A stretch of 8,497 nt of DNA from Campylobacteraceae bacterium (GCA_027013265.1 JALUXQ010000182.1:1-8497); one strand, 5' to 3'; shown: positions 1 to 7,008, counted from the stretch's first letter. The notes: generated from the letters alone by a model not told the origin. A program made the numbers and translations.

Positions 1-1197
1 CTCCTCATAATTCCTAGGTTTCCACTCTTTGTCTCTTTTTTTATCAACATAAACACGCGAGATGTCTGGTATCTTTGTTTGACCATTGTAACCAAGATTT
101 AGAGCATCAAGATATATAAAAGGCTTGAAACTACTACCTGGTTGTCTTCTGCTTTGTGTAGCACGGTTAAAGTGACTCTTTTCATAATTTATCCCACCAA
201 CCATCGCCAGAACATCACCGCTTTTATTATCAAGGACAACCATGGCACCATTTAGCAAAGAGGTATTTGCATCTTTATATCTACTTAGTATGCCCTTGTA
301 GCCGACCATCAAAGACTCTCTTGCTAGTTGTTGCAGTTTTAAATCAACCCCAAGATAGATCTTGTATCCACCAGTTTTTATATCAGTAAATCTTTTACTT
401 AATCGCTTGATAACCTCATCAACAACATATGGGGCTTTGTTCATGGTTAGTGTCTGATCAAATACTATTGGGTGTTCATCTATGGATTTTTGGTATTGGG
501 CTTTACTGATCCAGCCCAGTGAAAAAAGTCTATAAATAACTCTGTTTGCACGGCTAATTGATAAATCCATATGTTTGGTCGGATCATAAGAGCTAGGAGC
601 TTTTGGAAGCCCCACTAGCATAGCTATCTCTTTTAAACTAAGTTCATTTAAGTCTTTATTAAAGTAGCCAAAAGACGCAGTCCTCACACCATAATATCCA
701 TGCCCGAAATAGACACTATTTAAGTATCTCTCTAAGATTTGCTCTTTTGTAAGCACACTCTCTATCTTATATGCCAAAATCGCTTCATTTAGCTTTCTAG
801 TTAATGTTTTTCTTCTTGTAAGGATTGTATTTTTTATAAGCTGCTGAGTTAATGTACTCGCACCCTCTACTAGCCTCATGGCTTTCACATCTTTTATAAA
901 TGCTCTAAAAATTGCCTCAAAATTTATACCACCGTGTTCAAAAAATGAAGTATCTTCAATAGCAACCAATGACTCAACAAGACGAGGCGGAATGTCATCA
1001 TATTTGACATAAAGTCTATTTTCTTTATTAAATACATTTGCCATCAACTCCCCATTTCTATCAAAAATCTGAGTTGTCAATCTTGGCTTGTAATCTATAA
1101 TTTTATAGGCTTCAAAACGGACATTGGAGTACATGTACAGCAATCCCACAAAAACAAAAATGATGCCAGCTAGGATTATCGATATTATATATTTCAT
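1..1197 (-). CDS. pbpA: Class A penicillin-binding protein, PBP1A type (3' end outside window)
   Basis: This is a bifunctional peptidoglycan synthase that polymerises lipid II (glycosyltransferase family 51) and cross-links stem peptides, anchored in the inner membrane facing the periplasm. The window holds the first 399 codons with no stop. Residues 4-22 form one hydrophobic anchor. The GT51 domain (about 50-225) shows EDTSFFEHGG at 81-90 with catalytic Glu81, GASTLTQQL at 112-120, RKLNEA at 134-139 and YLNSVYFG at 158-165. The transpeptidase domain starts near 310, and its SxxK motif is in PGSSFKPF with nucleophile Ser355 and Lys358; the SxN and KTG motifs lie beyond the edge. The ATG at 1197 is preceded by AGGAG (1206-1210) at 8 nt. 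It is the last visible gene of the alaS-maf cluster, separated from the ABC gene by a 121-bp structured spacer, so it may have its own control. C. jejuni has pbpA in the same relative place (from memory). The class is certain; the paralog name is inferred. Confidence 0.95.
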   Translation of the reverse strand, partial: MKYIISIILAGIIFVFVGLLYMYSNVRFEAYKIIDYKPRLTTQIFDRNGELMANVFNKENRLYVKYDDIPPRLVESLVAIEDTSFFEHGGINFEAIFRAFIKDVKAMRLVEGASTLTQQLIKNTILTRRKTLTRKLNEAILAYKIESVLTKEQILERYLNSVYFGHGYYGVRTASFGYFNKDLNELSLKEIAMLVGLPKAPSSYDPTKHMDLSISRANRVIYRLFSLGWISKAQYQKSIDEHPIVFDQTLTMNKAPYVVDEVIKRLSKRFTDIKTGGYKIYLGVDLKLQQLARESLMVGYKGILSRYKDANTSLLNGAMVVLDNKSGDVLAMVGGINYEKSHFNRATQSRRQPGSSFKPFIYLDALNLGYNGQTKIPDISRVYVDKKRDKEWKPRNYEE

Positions 1198-1318
1198 CTA
1201 TAAATCTCCTTTCCAAGAAGCAAAGCTCTTTGGAAATTCCTCTCACTCAAGCTTTGCCTTTGGAGAGAGAAACTTTCATACTTTTTACTCTTATTTCTGT
1301 TTTTGAAATATGAAAGCT
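1198..1318 (-). promoter_or_regulatory. Structured leader between the ABC gene and the PBP gene
   Basis: This is the only long gap inside the six-gene cluster. It holds three potential stem-loops and the PBP ribosome binding site AGGAG at 1206-1210. The stem closest to the gene ends directly next to that site. No clear consensus -10 box or U-tract terminator was found on the minus strand, so whether it contains a promoter, an attenuator or only a repeat is open. The two inverted repeats are listed separately. Confidence 0.45.
1213..1263 (-). repeat. Inverted repeat with two mutually exclusive foldings beside the PBP ribosome binding site
   Basis: Read on the minus strand, CCAAAGGCAAAGCT (1263-1250) can pair with AGCTTTGCTTCTTGG (1227-1213): 14 pairs including one G-U, with a single bulged C. 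The same right-hand arm can instead fold locally, with TTTCCAA pairing to TTGGAAA and an inner GAGC/GCTT part closing on a three-base TTT loop, covering about 1211-1237. Only one of the two can form at a time. The right arm runs into GGAAAGGAG, the PBP ribosome binding site. The pairings are seen directly; a regulatory role is inference. Confidence 0.55.
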
Positions 1319-1320
1319 TC
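1269..1320 (-). repeat. 12-bp inverted repeat overlapping the ABC gene stop codon
   Basis: Minus-strand arms GAAGCTTTCATA (1320-1309) and TATGAAAGTTTC (1280-1269) pair over 12 positions, one of them G-U in RNA, around a 28-nt AT-rich spacer. The left arm overlaps the TGA stop of the ABC ATPase gene (1321-1319). The right arm is followed by TCTCTCTCC rather than a T run, so it does not look like a standard intrinsic terminator. It may be a weak processing or mRNA-stability hairpin. Confidence 0.4.
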
Positions 1321-2014
1321 ATCTTCTAAACTCTCTGTTTTCAAAACCAGAATTTATGAGTTTTTTTGTGTAAATATCTTGAGGACTGCTTAAAACTTCG
1401 TCCATATCACCCTCCTCTAGGATTTTGCCCTCTTTTATAATTCCAATTTTTTGGCATAAATTTTTCACAGTTGCTATGTCATGAGTCACAAAAAGCATAT
1501 CAAAATTATCTCTTTTTTGCAGCTTTGCTATCAACTTCAATATAGACTCTTTGCTCAATTTATCAAGTGCAGTTGTAGGCTCATCCAGTAGTAAAAGCTT
1601 CGGTTTTATCGATAGGGACATAGCTATTATCACCCTTTGCAGTTGACCTCCACTTAACTCAGATGGAAATCTCTCTAGCACTTTTTCTTCAAGACCTACC
1701 AAGGAGATATACTCCTGCGCCAACGAACTGTTTATAAAAAACTGTTTATTTATCTTAGTAAGTGGAGAGAGTGCTGTAAAAGGGTTTTGTGGAATCATCG
1801 AGAGGGTTACGCCTCTTTTGAGTTCATAAGGAGCCTTAAACTCCAAACTACTTTTAAGCTCCATCGGCAACATCCCAAGCAGAGCCTTTAGAGTTAAACT
1901 TTTTCCGCTTCCACTCTGCCCTATCAAGGCATAAGATTTATCAAAATCAAATGAAATATCAAGTAGTTTTTTATCTTGTGTCTCTATAACCAACTTTTTA
2001 CAAGCAAAGCTCAC
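1319..2014 (-). CDS. ABC transporter ATP-binding protein, oligopeptide/nickel (Opp/Dpp/Nik) type
   Basis: This is a cytoplasmic nucleotide-binding subunit of 231 residues that should power an ABC importer or a related machine. Walker A is GQSGSGKS (32-39), the Q-loop is IPQNPFTALSP (74-84, Gln76), the signature is LSGGQLQR (120-127), Walker B is LLLLDEP with Asp144/Glu145, and the switch histidine is His178 in VTHD. The Q-loop NPFTALSP and the C-terminal PQDIYTKKL (211-219) match the peptide/nickel branch (compare P-x-x-YT-x-x-L in OppD/DppD/NikD). It is shorter than typical OppD and lacks most of the long C-terminal extension. No permease or binding protein is nearby, so the substrate is unknown. 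The start is GTG at 2014, overlapping the stop of the upstream gene as GTGA, with AGGAG at 2021-2025 spaced 6 nt. Translational coupling to the BioF-like gene is therefore very likely. Confidence 0.9.
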   Translation of the reverse strand: MSFACKKLVIETQDKKLLDISFDFDKSYALIGQSGSGKSLTLKALLGMLPMELKSSLEFKAPYELKRGVTLSMIPQNPFTALSPLTKINKQFFINSSLAQEYISLVGLEEKVLERFPSELSGGQLQRVIIAMSLSIKPKLLLLDEPTTALDKLSKESILKLIAKLQKRDNFDMLFVTHDIATVKNLCQKIGIIKEGKILEEGDMDEVLSSPQDIYTKKLINSGFENREFRR

Positions 2015-3105
2015 GGCTCTCTCCTTGATAAAAAATTACACAAACTCTCAAAAGATTTACTGTTGATGTTTATCCTTGGGATTATCCTTAGTATTGGCTT
2101 TTTCACTGTTGGTGCTCTTATGGCTGCTACGCTAAAGCCAAGATTATCTAGCTCTTTTTGTCTCTTTAGTGCATTCTTGGAAGAGTTAACCTCAAAAGGA
2201 AAAATCAACCCACTCATATCATAATCAAAATGCCTCTTAACTATCTCTCTTCTGCGCCTTATCTCTTTTTTAAATAGTTCAATATTCTCTTCTATATATA
2301 AAAACCCGACCCTAGCCAACTCGATATCTAACAGAGATGGAGCAGTTGCATATATCAAAGACTTGGCTCTGTTTAACAAAAATTCTGCGATGTGCGAACT
2401 ACAAAGTATATAAGATCCATAACTACCTATCGCTTTACCTAATGTTCCCATTTTTATATGATTTTTGTTTGGCTCTATACCATATAAATCAAAGACTCCA
2501 AGCAGACTATCTCCGACAACTCCTACGCTATGAGCCTCATCTACTATCAATATAGTTTCAAACTTATCGCATATCTCAAAAACTTTTTTATCTACCAAAT
2601 CTCCGCTCATGGAGTATATGCCCTCAACTGCGACTATGGCTCTTTTATAACTATTAGTTTGTAGTATATCTTTTAAATCATCCATATCATTGTGCCTGAA
2701 AAACTTCACTTCAGCAGATATCAACTTAGATGCCAAGATTCCACTAGCATGGTACTCCTCATCCAAAATCAATATATCTTTTTTTCTAGGAAGTGCTTCA
2801 ATAATCGCTAAATTTGCCAAAAAACCACTTCCTGCAACTATCGCCTCTTCAAAGCCATTTTTTCTACACAGATACTCTTCAAAATTTTTATGGATTGGGT
2901 GGTAGCCATTGACTAATTGTGATGATTTAGGAGCATGAGAAGTGTAAGTTTCTACCTCATCGACAGTTTTCCTCAACAACTCTTTTTGTTCAGACAGCCC
3001 AAGATAGTCATTTGAAGCAAAATCTATCAATTTTGTATTTTCAAGTTTTCTAACTCTTAATCTATCTACTTTTTGAAGTGCTTTTAACTCACTAGAGTAT
3101 GGCAT
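2011..3105 (-). CDS. bioF: BioF-like alpha-oxoamine synthase (8-amino-7-oxononanoate synthase)
   Basis: This is a 364-residue PLP-dependent fold-type I enzyme, slightly shorter than typical BioF. Members of this branch condense an acyl-CoA or acyl-ACP with an amino acid; BioF joins pimeloyl thioester and alanine in the first biotin-ring step. Visible landmarks are FASNDYLGLS (29-38), AGSGFLANLA (91-100), the PLP-stacking His119 in YHAS, VEGIYSMSGD (160-169), Asp189 and His192 in VDEAHSVG, and the Schiff-base Lys224 in GTLGKAIGS. The C-terminal AIRAPTV and LRIIPRIN segments fit the BioF substrate-binding region. The alternatives are Kbl, HemA/ALAS and serine palmitoyltransferase. No other bio gene is in the window, so BioF is the best but not a proven call. 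The ATG at 3105 lies inside the end of maf (14-nt overlap) and has only a weak ribosome binding site, suggesting coupled translation. The 3' end overlaps the ABC gene by 4 nt. Confidence 0.82.
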   Translation of the reverse strand: MPYSSELKALQKVDRLRVRKLENTKLIDFASNDYLGLSEQKELLRKTVDEVETYTSHAPKSSQLVNGYHPIHKNFEEYLCRKNGFEEAIVAGSGFLANLAIIEALPRKKDILILDEEYHASGILASKLISAEVKFFRHNDMDDLKDILQTNSYKRAIVAVEGIYSMSGDLVDKKVFEICDKFETILIVDEAHSVGVVGDSLLGVFDLYGIEPNKNHIKMGTLGKAIGSYGSYILCSSHIAEFLLNRAKSLIYATAPSLLDIELARVGFLYIEENIELFKKEIRRRREIVKRHFDYDMSGLIFPFEVNSSKNALKRQKELDNLGFSVAAIRAPTVKKPILRIIPRININSKSFESLCNFLSRREP

Positions 3106-3661
3106 CGTTTAACTCTAAAATCGGTATCAATTTCTCTACACTAAGCCCCATAGCAGTACTTTGCAAGCCTATCACTTCTTGGATATACTGCTTACAAAAA
3201 CCCTCAACCATGCAAGCTCCTGCTTTGTCTTGCCATTCATGACTCTTAAGATATTGCTCTACTTTTTTTTCATCAAAAGGCAAAAAAAGATACTTTGTGA
3301 CTGACAAATCTATAAATTCTAATTTTTTTGATTTATACATCATGCAAGTCAGTATCGACACACTATTTCCACTTTGCCTAAGAAGTATCTCTCTTGCATC
3401 ATCTACATTTTTTGCTTTTCTGAGTATCTTACCGTCTGCACACACCACAGTATCAGCACACAAAACCGGAGTATCAAGAGTGTTGTTTTTCATATAACTA
3501 TCAAGCTTGCCTTTTGTAGCATGATAGACAAAATCTTTTGGCACTAAGATATCTAGAGACTCTTCGTCAAACTCAGCTCCAACTTGCTTGAAAACGATGC
3601 CCTGCTCTTTTAATATCAAAGCTCTTGTTGGAGATTTTGATGCTAAAATAATTCCACTCAT
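3092..3661 (-). CDS. maf: Maf-family nucleoside triphosphate pyrophosphatase
   Basis: Maf proteins hydrolyse non-canonical or modified nucleoside triphosphates to monophosphate and pyrophosphate in the cytoplasm, and have been linked to septum-formation inhibition. The 189-residue protein has the N-terminal IILASKSPTR (4-13; the family has S-x-S-P-R-R-like), acidic EFDEES (30-35), CADTVVCADGKIL (68-80) with the probable catalytic base Asp70, and the C-terminal AGACMVEGF (147-155) corresponding to the usual AGGYxIQG region. I chose ATG at 3661, overlapping the upstream TGA by one base (TGATG), because AAGGGG at 3667-3672 is 5 nt away. A TTG one codon earlier (3664) is possible but only 2 nt from that site. 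The gene lies between a membrane-protein gene and the bioF-like gene. maf near alaS and pbpA is a Campylobacter-like arrangement. Subfamily (YhdE-like or YceF-like) cannot be decided by eye. Confidence 0.92.
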   Translation of the reverse strand: MSGIILASKSPTRALILKEQGIVFKQVGAEFDEESLDILVPKDFVYHATKGKLDSYMKNNTLDTPVLCADTVVCADGKILRKAKNVDDAREILLRQSGNSVSILTCMMYKSKKLEFIDLSVTKYLFLPFDEKKVEQYLKSHEWQDKAGACMVEGFCKQYIQEVIGLQSTAMGLSVEKLIPILELNDAIL

Positions 3662-4158
3662 CAATACCCCTTGATAAGGATTCCAAAATAGACAGCTATC
3701 AAAGAGAGGACTAAATTTAGTGGTACAAAATACTTTATAATTAAGATTATATTTTCCTGAACTACCAAATAATCTTCTGCTTCAAAAGCATTTTTTGCAT
3801 TTAAGTACTTCTTATAGATATATAAAAAGTTAAAAGCAATAAAAATCCAAAGAGACTCTTTTATATGTATCATAATAAATGCAGTTGGATCACCATATTC
3901 AAAACCCATGCCAATATTCATAAAGATAGAAGCTGAGATCAAAATAAGCATATCAGGTACCAAAAAATATATAAATCTTTTTAACACTCTTAAGCAATGT
4001 ATGCATTTATATTTGACATTTCCAACCTTCACATTTATAGGTCGAATGATAAAAATCAGAACAAACATACTCCCAATCAACAATGATGCGCTTAATATAT
4101 GAATAAAAATAATCAGCACTTTATAGCTTGTAAATATCTCCACTATAGCTTTGTCCAA
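3661..4158 (-). CDS. Four-helix inner-membrane protein, CopD/HemJ-like pattern, function unknown
   Basis: I do not recognise this 165-residue protein as a named family member. It is very hydrophobic, with four likely membrane helices at about 13-38, 62-82, 92-115 and 136-160. A histidine sits in helix 1 (His20, FIHILSASLLIGSMF) and another in helix 3 (His98, IMIHIKESL). This layout resembles small heme- or metal-linked membrane proteins such as CopD-like, DUF2269-like or HemJ-like groups. That similarity is a pattern impression, not a homology result. A short loop has Cys52 and Cys55 (CIHC). The start appears to be TTG at 4158, 2 nt after the alaS stop, with AGGGG at 4164-4168 spaced 5 nt; a GTG at codon 6 is the alternative. 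It overlaps the maf start by one base. Tight packing between alaS and maf points to co-expression, but gives no clear clue to function. Confidence 0.85.
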   Translation of the reverse strand: MDKAIVEIFTSYKVLIIFIHILSASLLIGSMFVLIFIIRPINVKVGNVKYKCIHCLRVLKRFIYFLVPDMLILISASIFMNIGMGFEYGDPTAFIMIHIKESLWIFIAFNFLYIYKKYLNAKNAFEAEDYLVVQENIILIIKYFVPLNLVLSLIAVYFGILIKGY

Positions 4159-4160
4159 AT

Positions 4161-6707
4161 CTACCCCTGTAAAACTTTTTTAGCATACTCTAATGAGGCT
4201 TCTTTGGCAGCTTCTACCATCTGAGGTTTTTTGCCACCAGCTTGGGCAAAATCATCTCTACCTCCGCCTCCGCCTCCGACTATAGGAGCTATCTCTTTTA
4301 TCCATGCTCCTGCTTTGAGTGGGGCATTTTTTACTCCACTTGCAATCAAAACTCTCTCACCTTTTACTTGAAACAAAATGATTGCAACTGAGTCTTTTTG
4401 ATTTTTTATATCATCTATACTCTTTTTGATATCACCAGCTTTTATCTCATCTACGACAACTTCCACACCATTTATATCAACCGACTGGGTCGCTTGCTTA
4501 GTACTTGCACCCAATATCTCTATCTCATTTTTAAGGTTTTTTATCTCTTTTTTAAATCTATCTATTCCGATAAAGAGGTCTTTGTGTTTCACTTCGACTT
4601 CTGCTTTTTCGAGTGTTTGTCTTAAATTTTTTGAATACTCATAAGCACTTTTTCCACAAATCGCCTCTATCCGTCTGACTCCAGCGCTTACTCCACTCTC
4701 CTTTACTATAAAAAAGCTTCCTATGTTTGCACTGTTTTTTACATGAGTTCCGCCGCAAAGCTCTACACTTACATCACCAAAAGAGACAACTCTCACCTCA
4801 TCCCCATACTTTTCACCAAAAAGAGCCATAGCACCACTTTTTTTAGCATCATCTACATTCATGATTTTTGTCTTAGCTTCAACTCCTTTAAAGATGATAC
4901 CATTTACAAAATCTTCAACTCTGTCTATCTCATCTTTGTTCATCGCTTTTGGATGAGAGAAGTCAAATCTAAGCTTATCTTTTTCTACTGATGACCCAGC
5001 CTGAGCTACATGTGAGCCCAAAACTTTTTTCAACGCACTTTGCAAAAGGTGAGTAGCCGAGTGGTGTTTTTCTATCTCTTTCCTGCTTATATCAACTTTA
5101 ACTCCTATAAAATCTCCAACCTTAAGAGGTTTTTTTAGCACAATCTGCGAAAGATTTAAATCAAAAAATTTCCTAGTATCTACTACTTTGCCATATCCAT
5201 CTATCTCTCCACTATCGCCACACTGACCGCCACTTAAGGCATAAAATGGAGTTTGCTCAAGCATCATCCAGCCACTTTTTTCTAATCTATCCACCATTTT
5301 AAACTCATCATCTAAAAGAGCCAAAATCTTACTTTTAGCTTCTGTTTTTTCATATCCTATAAAATCATTTAAACCAAATTTTTCCAAAAGCGGCTTAAAG
5401 TCACCATGAGCTAGAGTATCTCCACTCCCTTTCCATGAAGCCTTCGCCCGTTTTTTCTGTTCGCTCATCAACTCATCAAACTTTTCTACATCAACACTTA
5501 AACCCTTCTCTCTTAGCATATCAGCTGTCAAATCAAGCGGAAATCCATAAGTATCATAAAGCTTAAATGCTACATCTCCACTAAAGATATCTTTTGTATT
5601 TTCTAGCTCTTTTTCAAACAAGTTTAAACCTAGTGCGATAGTCGATAAAAATCTATCTTCTTCAAGTTTTATCTGCTCGCTTATAACCTCTTTTTTCTCT
5701 ATAAGGTATGGATACTGTTTTCCCATAAGAGTATTTAATGTGTCAAGTAATTTATACATAAATGGCTCTTTTATCCCTAAAAGATAACCATGCCTTACTG
5801 CTCGTCTTAGGATTCTTCTTAAAACATAACCTCTGCCCTCTTTGTCAAAATTGACACCTTGAGCCAAAAGAAATACAACCGAGCGAATATGATCAGCTAT
5901 AACCCTGTAACTAGCTCCACTCTCATACTTATATGGCTTGCCACACAGTTTTGCAACATAGTTTATCAAAGGCATAAATATACTTGAATCATAGTTGCTC
6001 AAAACCCCTTCTTGGACTGCGATAACTCTCTCAAGTCCCATGCCCGTATCGATTGATGGCTTAGGAAGAGGAGTAAGTTTGCCACTTTTATCTCTCTCAA
6101 ACTGCATAAATACCAAATTCCAAATCTCTAAAAATCTATCACCATCACCACCTAAATAATCTTCGCTAGAGTTAAAGTGTTCACTTCCTTGGTCATAAAA
6201 TATCTCACTACAAGGTCCACAAGGTCCTGTATCTCCCATTTGCCAAAAGTTATCTTTGTCGCCAAATCTTTTTATTCTATCTTTATCTACATACTTTTGC
6301 CAGATAATCTCTGCTTCATCATCGCTATCATGGACTGTAACCCAAAGCTTCTCTTTTGGAAGTTTCAAAACTTCTGTGATGAACTCCCATGCATTTTTGA
6401 TGGCATCTTCTTTAAAGTAGTCACCAAAAGAGAAATTACCAAGCATCTCAAAAAAGGTGTGATGTCTAGCAGTGTAGCCTACATTGTCAAGGTCATTATG
6501 CTTTCCGCCAGCTCTTATACAAGTCTGACAAGTAACCGCACGAGGAGGGTTTGGTCGAGGAATCTCTCCTGTAAAAACACTCTTAAACTGAACCATCCCA
6601 GCATTTACAAAAAGAAGTGTTGCATCATCAGGCACAAGAGGTGCACTAGGCATCAGGGTGTGACCTTTGTCTTCGAAAAATTTTAAAAATTGAGCTCTTA
6701 CATCCAT
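4161..6707 (-). CDS. alaS: Alanyl-tRNA synthetase
   Basis: AlaS charges tRNA-Ala with alanine and clears mischarged Ser/Gly. The 848-residue protein is full length (family about 850-880). The class II catalytic core spans about 1-240, with FVNAGMVQFK (33-42), RHHTFFEMLGNFSFGDYF (81-98) and the motif 3 region TGMGLERV (221-228). The tRNA-recognition helical domain follows to about 460. The editing domain carries the zinc ligands HSATH (549-553) and CGGTH (651-655). A coiled coil at about 690-735 joins the C-Ala domain, which ends with the glycine run GGGGGGRDDFAQAGG (811-825). The ATG at 6707 has AGGA at 6716-6719, 8 nt away, and aligns with the usual N-terminus (FLKFFEDKGH). It is the first gene of the cluster. 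The next gene begins 2 nt after its TAG. Its upstream region is only 71 bp long before the insertion sequence and contains a perfect palindrome, so promoter activity must come from there or from the IS. No T-box is seen. Confidence 0.99.
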   Translation of the reverse strand: MDVRAQFLKFFEDKGHTLMPSAPLVPDDATLLFVNAGMVQFKSVFTGEIPRPNPPRAVTCQTCIRAGGKHNDLDNVGYTARHHTFFEMLGNFSFGDYFKEDAIKNAWEFITEVLKLPKEKLWVTVHDSDDEAEIIWQKYVDKDRIKRFGDKDNFWQMGDTGPCGPCSEIFYDQGSEHFNSSEDYLGGDGDRFLEIWNLVFMQFERDKSGKLTPLPKPSIDTGMGLERVIAVQEGVLSNYDSSIFMPLINYVAKLCGKPYKYESGASYRVIADHIRSVVFLLAQGVNFDKEGRGYVLRRILRRAVRHGYLLGIKEPFMYKLLDTLNTLMGKQYPYLIEKKEVISEQIKLEEDRFLSTIALGLNLFEKELENTKDIFSGDVAFKLYDTYGFPLDLTADMLREKGLSVDVEKFDELMSEQKKRAKASWKGSGDTLAHGDFKPLLEKFGLNDFIGYEKTEAKSKILALLDDEFKMVDRLEKSGWMMLEQTPFYALSGGQCGDSGEIDGYGKVVDTRKFFDLNLSQIVLKKPLKVGDFIGVKVDISRKEIEKHHSATHLLQSALKKVLGSHVAQAGSSVEKDKLRFDFSHPKAMNKDEIDRVEDFVNGIIFKGVEAKTKIMNVDDAKKSGAMALFGEKYGDEVRVVSFGDVSVELCGGTHVKNSANIGSFFIVKESGVSAGVRRIEAICGKSAYEYSKNLRQTLEKAEVEVKHKDLFIGIDRFKKEIKNLKNEIEILGASTKQATQSVDINGVEVVVDEIKAGDIKKSIDDIKNQKDSVAIILFQVKGERVLIASGVKNAPLKAGAWIKEIAPIVGGGGGGRDDFAQAGGKKPQMVEAAKEASLEYAKKVLQG

Positions 6708-6778
6708 AAATTTAATCCTAATAAAATAATAGCTATTATTTTACCTAAAATAGCTTTAAATGAGTCTATATATAAAAT
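6708..6778 (-). promoter_or_regulatory. Upstream region of alaS, truncated by the insertion sequence
   Basis: These 71 bp are all that separates alaS from the IS end. They hold the ribosome binding site AGGA (6716-6719), a perfect palindrome (listed separately), and several AT-rich hexamers that could act as -10 boxes on the minus strand: TATATA at about 6767-6774, TATTTT at about 6747-6752 and TATTAT at 6726-6731. None has a convincing -35 partner, which is usual for this phylum. I cannot choose between them by eye. Confidence 0.4.
6722..6743. repeat. Perfect 22-bp palindrome upstream of alaS
   Basis: The half-sites are TAAAATAATAG (6722-6732) and CTATTATTTTA (6733-6743), with no mismatch and no spacer. 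A third related half-site, TAAAATAGCT, follows 2 bp further out at 6746-6755. The repeat sits directly in front of the alaS ribosome binding site. It could be a dimeric repressor operator, or a weak all-AU-edged hairpin in the leader. Being almost entirely A/T, it could also have arisen by chance more easily than a mixed-sequence palindrome. Confidence 0.6.
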
Positions 6779-6797
6779 CCCAAATAATTCCATAACA
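6779..6797 (+). repeat. Left terminal inverted repeat of the IS1380-type element
   Basis: The sequence CCCAAATAATTCCATAACA matches the reverse complement of the right end (CCCCAATAATTCCATACCA) at 17 of 19 positions. This is the end downstream of the transposase gene, nearest alaS. Confidence 0.85.
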
Positions 6798-7008
6798 TTC
6801 CCCATGCTCCCAAATTCATAAAAAACTCATCTTTTTTGAACCAGAGAACACCTCAATTGGCTATAAAATCACACTTTACATATTTTTGACTCTCTTTGCA
6901 TTGATTTTTGCATTTTTAGTGCAAGATTCATAGTTTTTAGACATGAGCTATCTTGCTTGATAAATGGCTGTCTCTTAGTTTTTGACTTTTTTAGGTTTGA
7001 GTTTATTG
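6798..7008 (-). other. Non-coding 3' tail of the insertion sequence
   Basis: These 211 bp lie between the transposase stop and the left inverted repeat. No known protein is seen. Two things stand out. A 47-codon open frame starts at an ATG overlapping the transposase stop (ATGA, 7012 to 6869). A bulged 9-bp inverted repeat, GCAAGA/TCTTGC based (6921-6956), has no T run on either side, so it is not a clear terminator. I found no terminator closing the transposase transcript before alaS. Confidence 0.5.

Noticed and set aside
1124..1306. Plus-strand 60-codon open frame across the PBP start region
   Set aside because: It is antisense to the PBP N-terminus and to the palindromic spacer, with no recognisable domain; the minus-strand PBP start with its ribosome binding site explains the region.
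3662..3664. TTG at 3664 as the maf start
   Set aside because: It lies only 2 nt from the AAGGGG site, whereas the next codon is ATG at 3661 with 5-nt spacing and gives the expected short Maf N-terminus.
6177..6686. 169-codon plus-strand open frame opposite alaS
   Set aside because: It is antisense to highly conserved AlaS catalytic-core sequence, has no family resemblance, and follows from the codon use of the real gene.
6708..6778. T-box or other amino-acid-sensing riboswitch before alaS
   Set aside because: The leader is at most 71 bp, has no T-box sequence or specifier stem, and T-boxes are largely a Firmicutes/Actinobacteria feature.
6766..6819. 17-codon open frame on the minus strand running through the left inverted repeat into the alaS leader
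   Set aside because: It is too short, lacks a good ribosome binding site and crosses an IS boundary, so chance is the simplest explanation.
6921..6956. Bulged inverted repeat (GCAAGA/TCTTGC) as a terminator after the transposase
   Set aside because: There is a 4-nt bulge and no T run on either strand; it does not meet the criteria for an intrinsic terminator.
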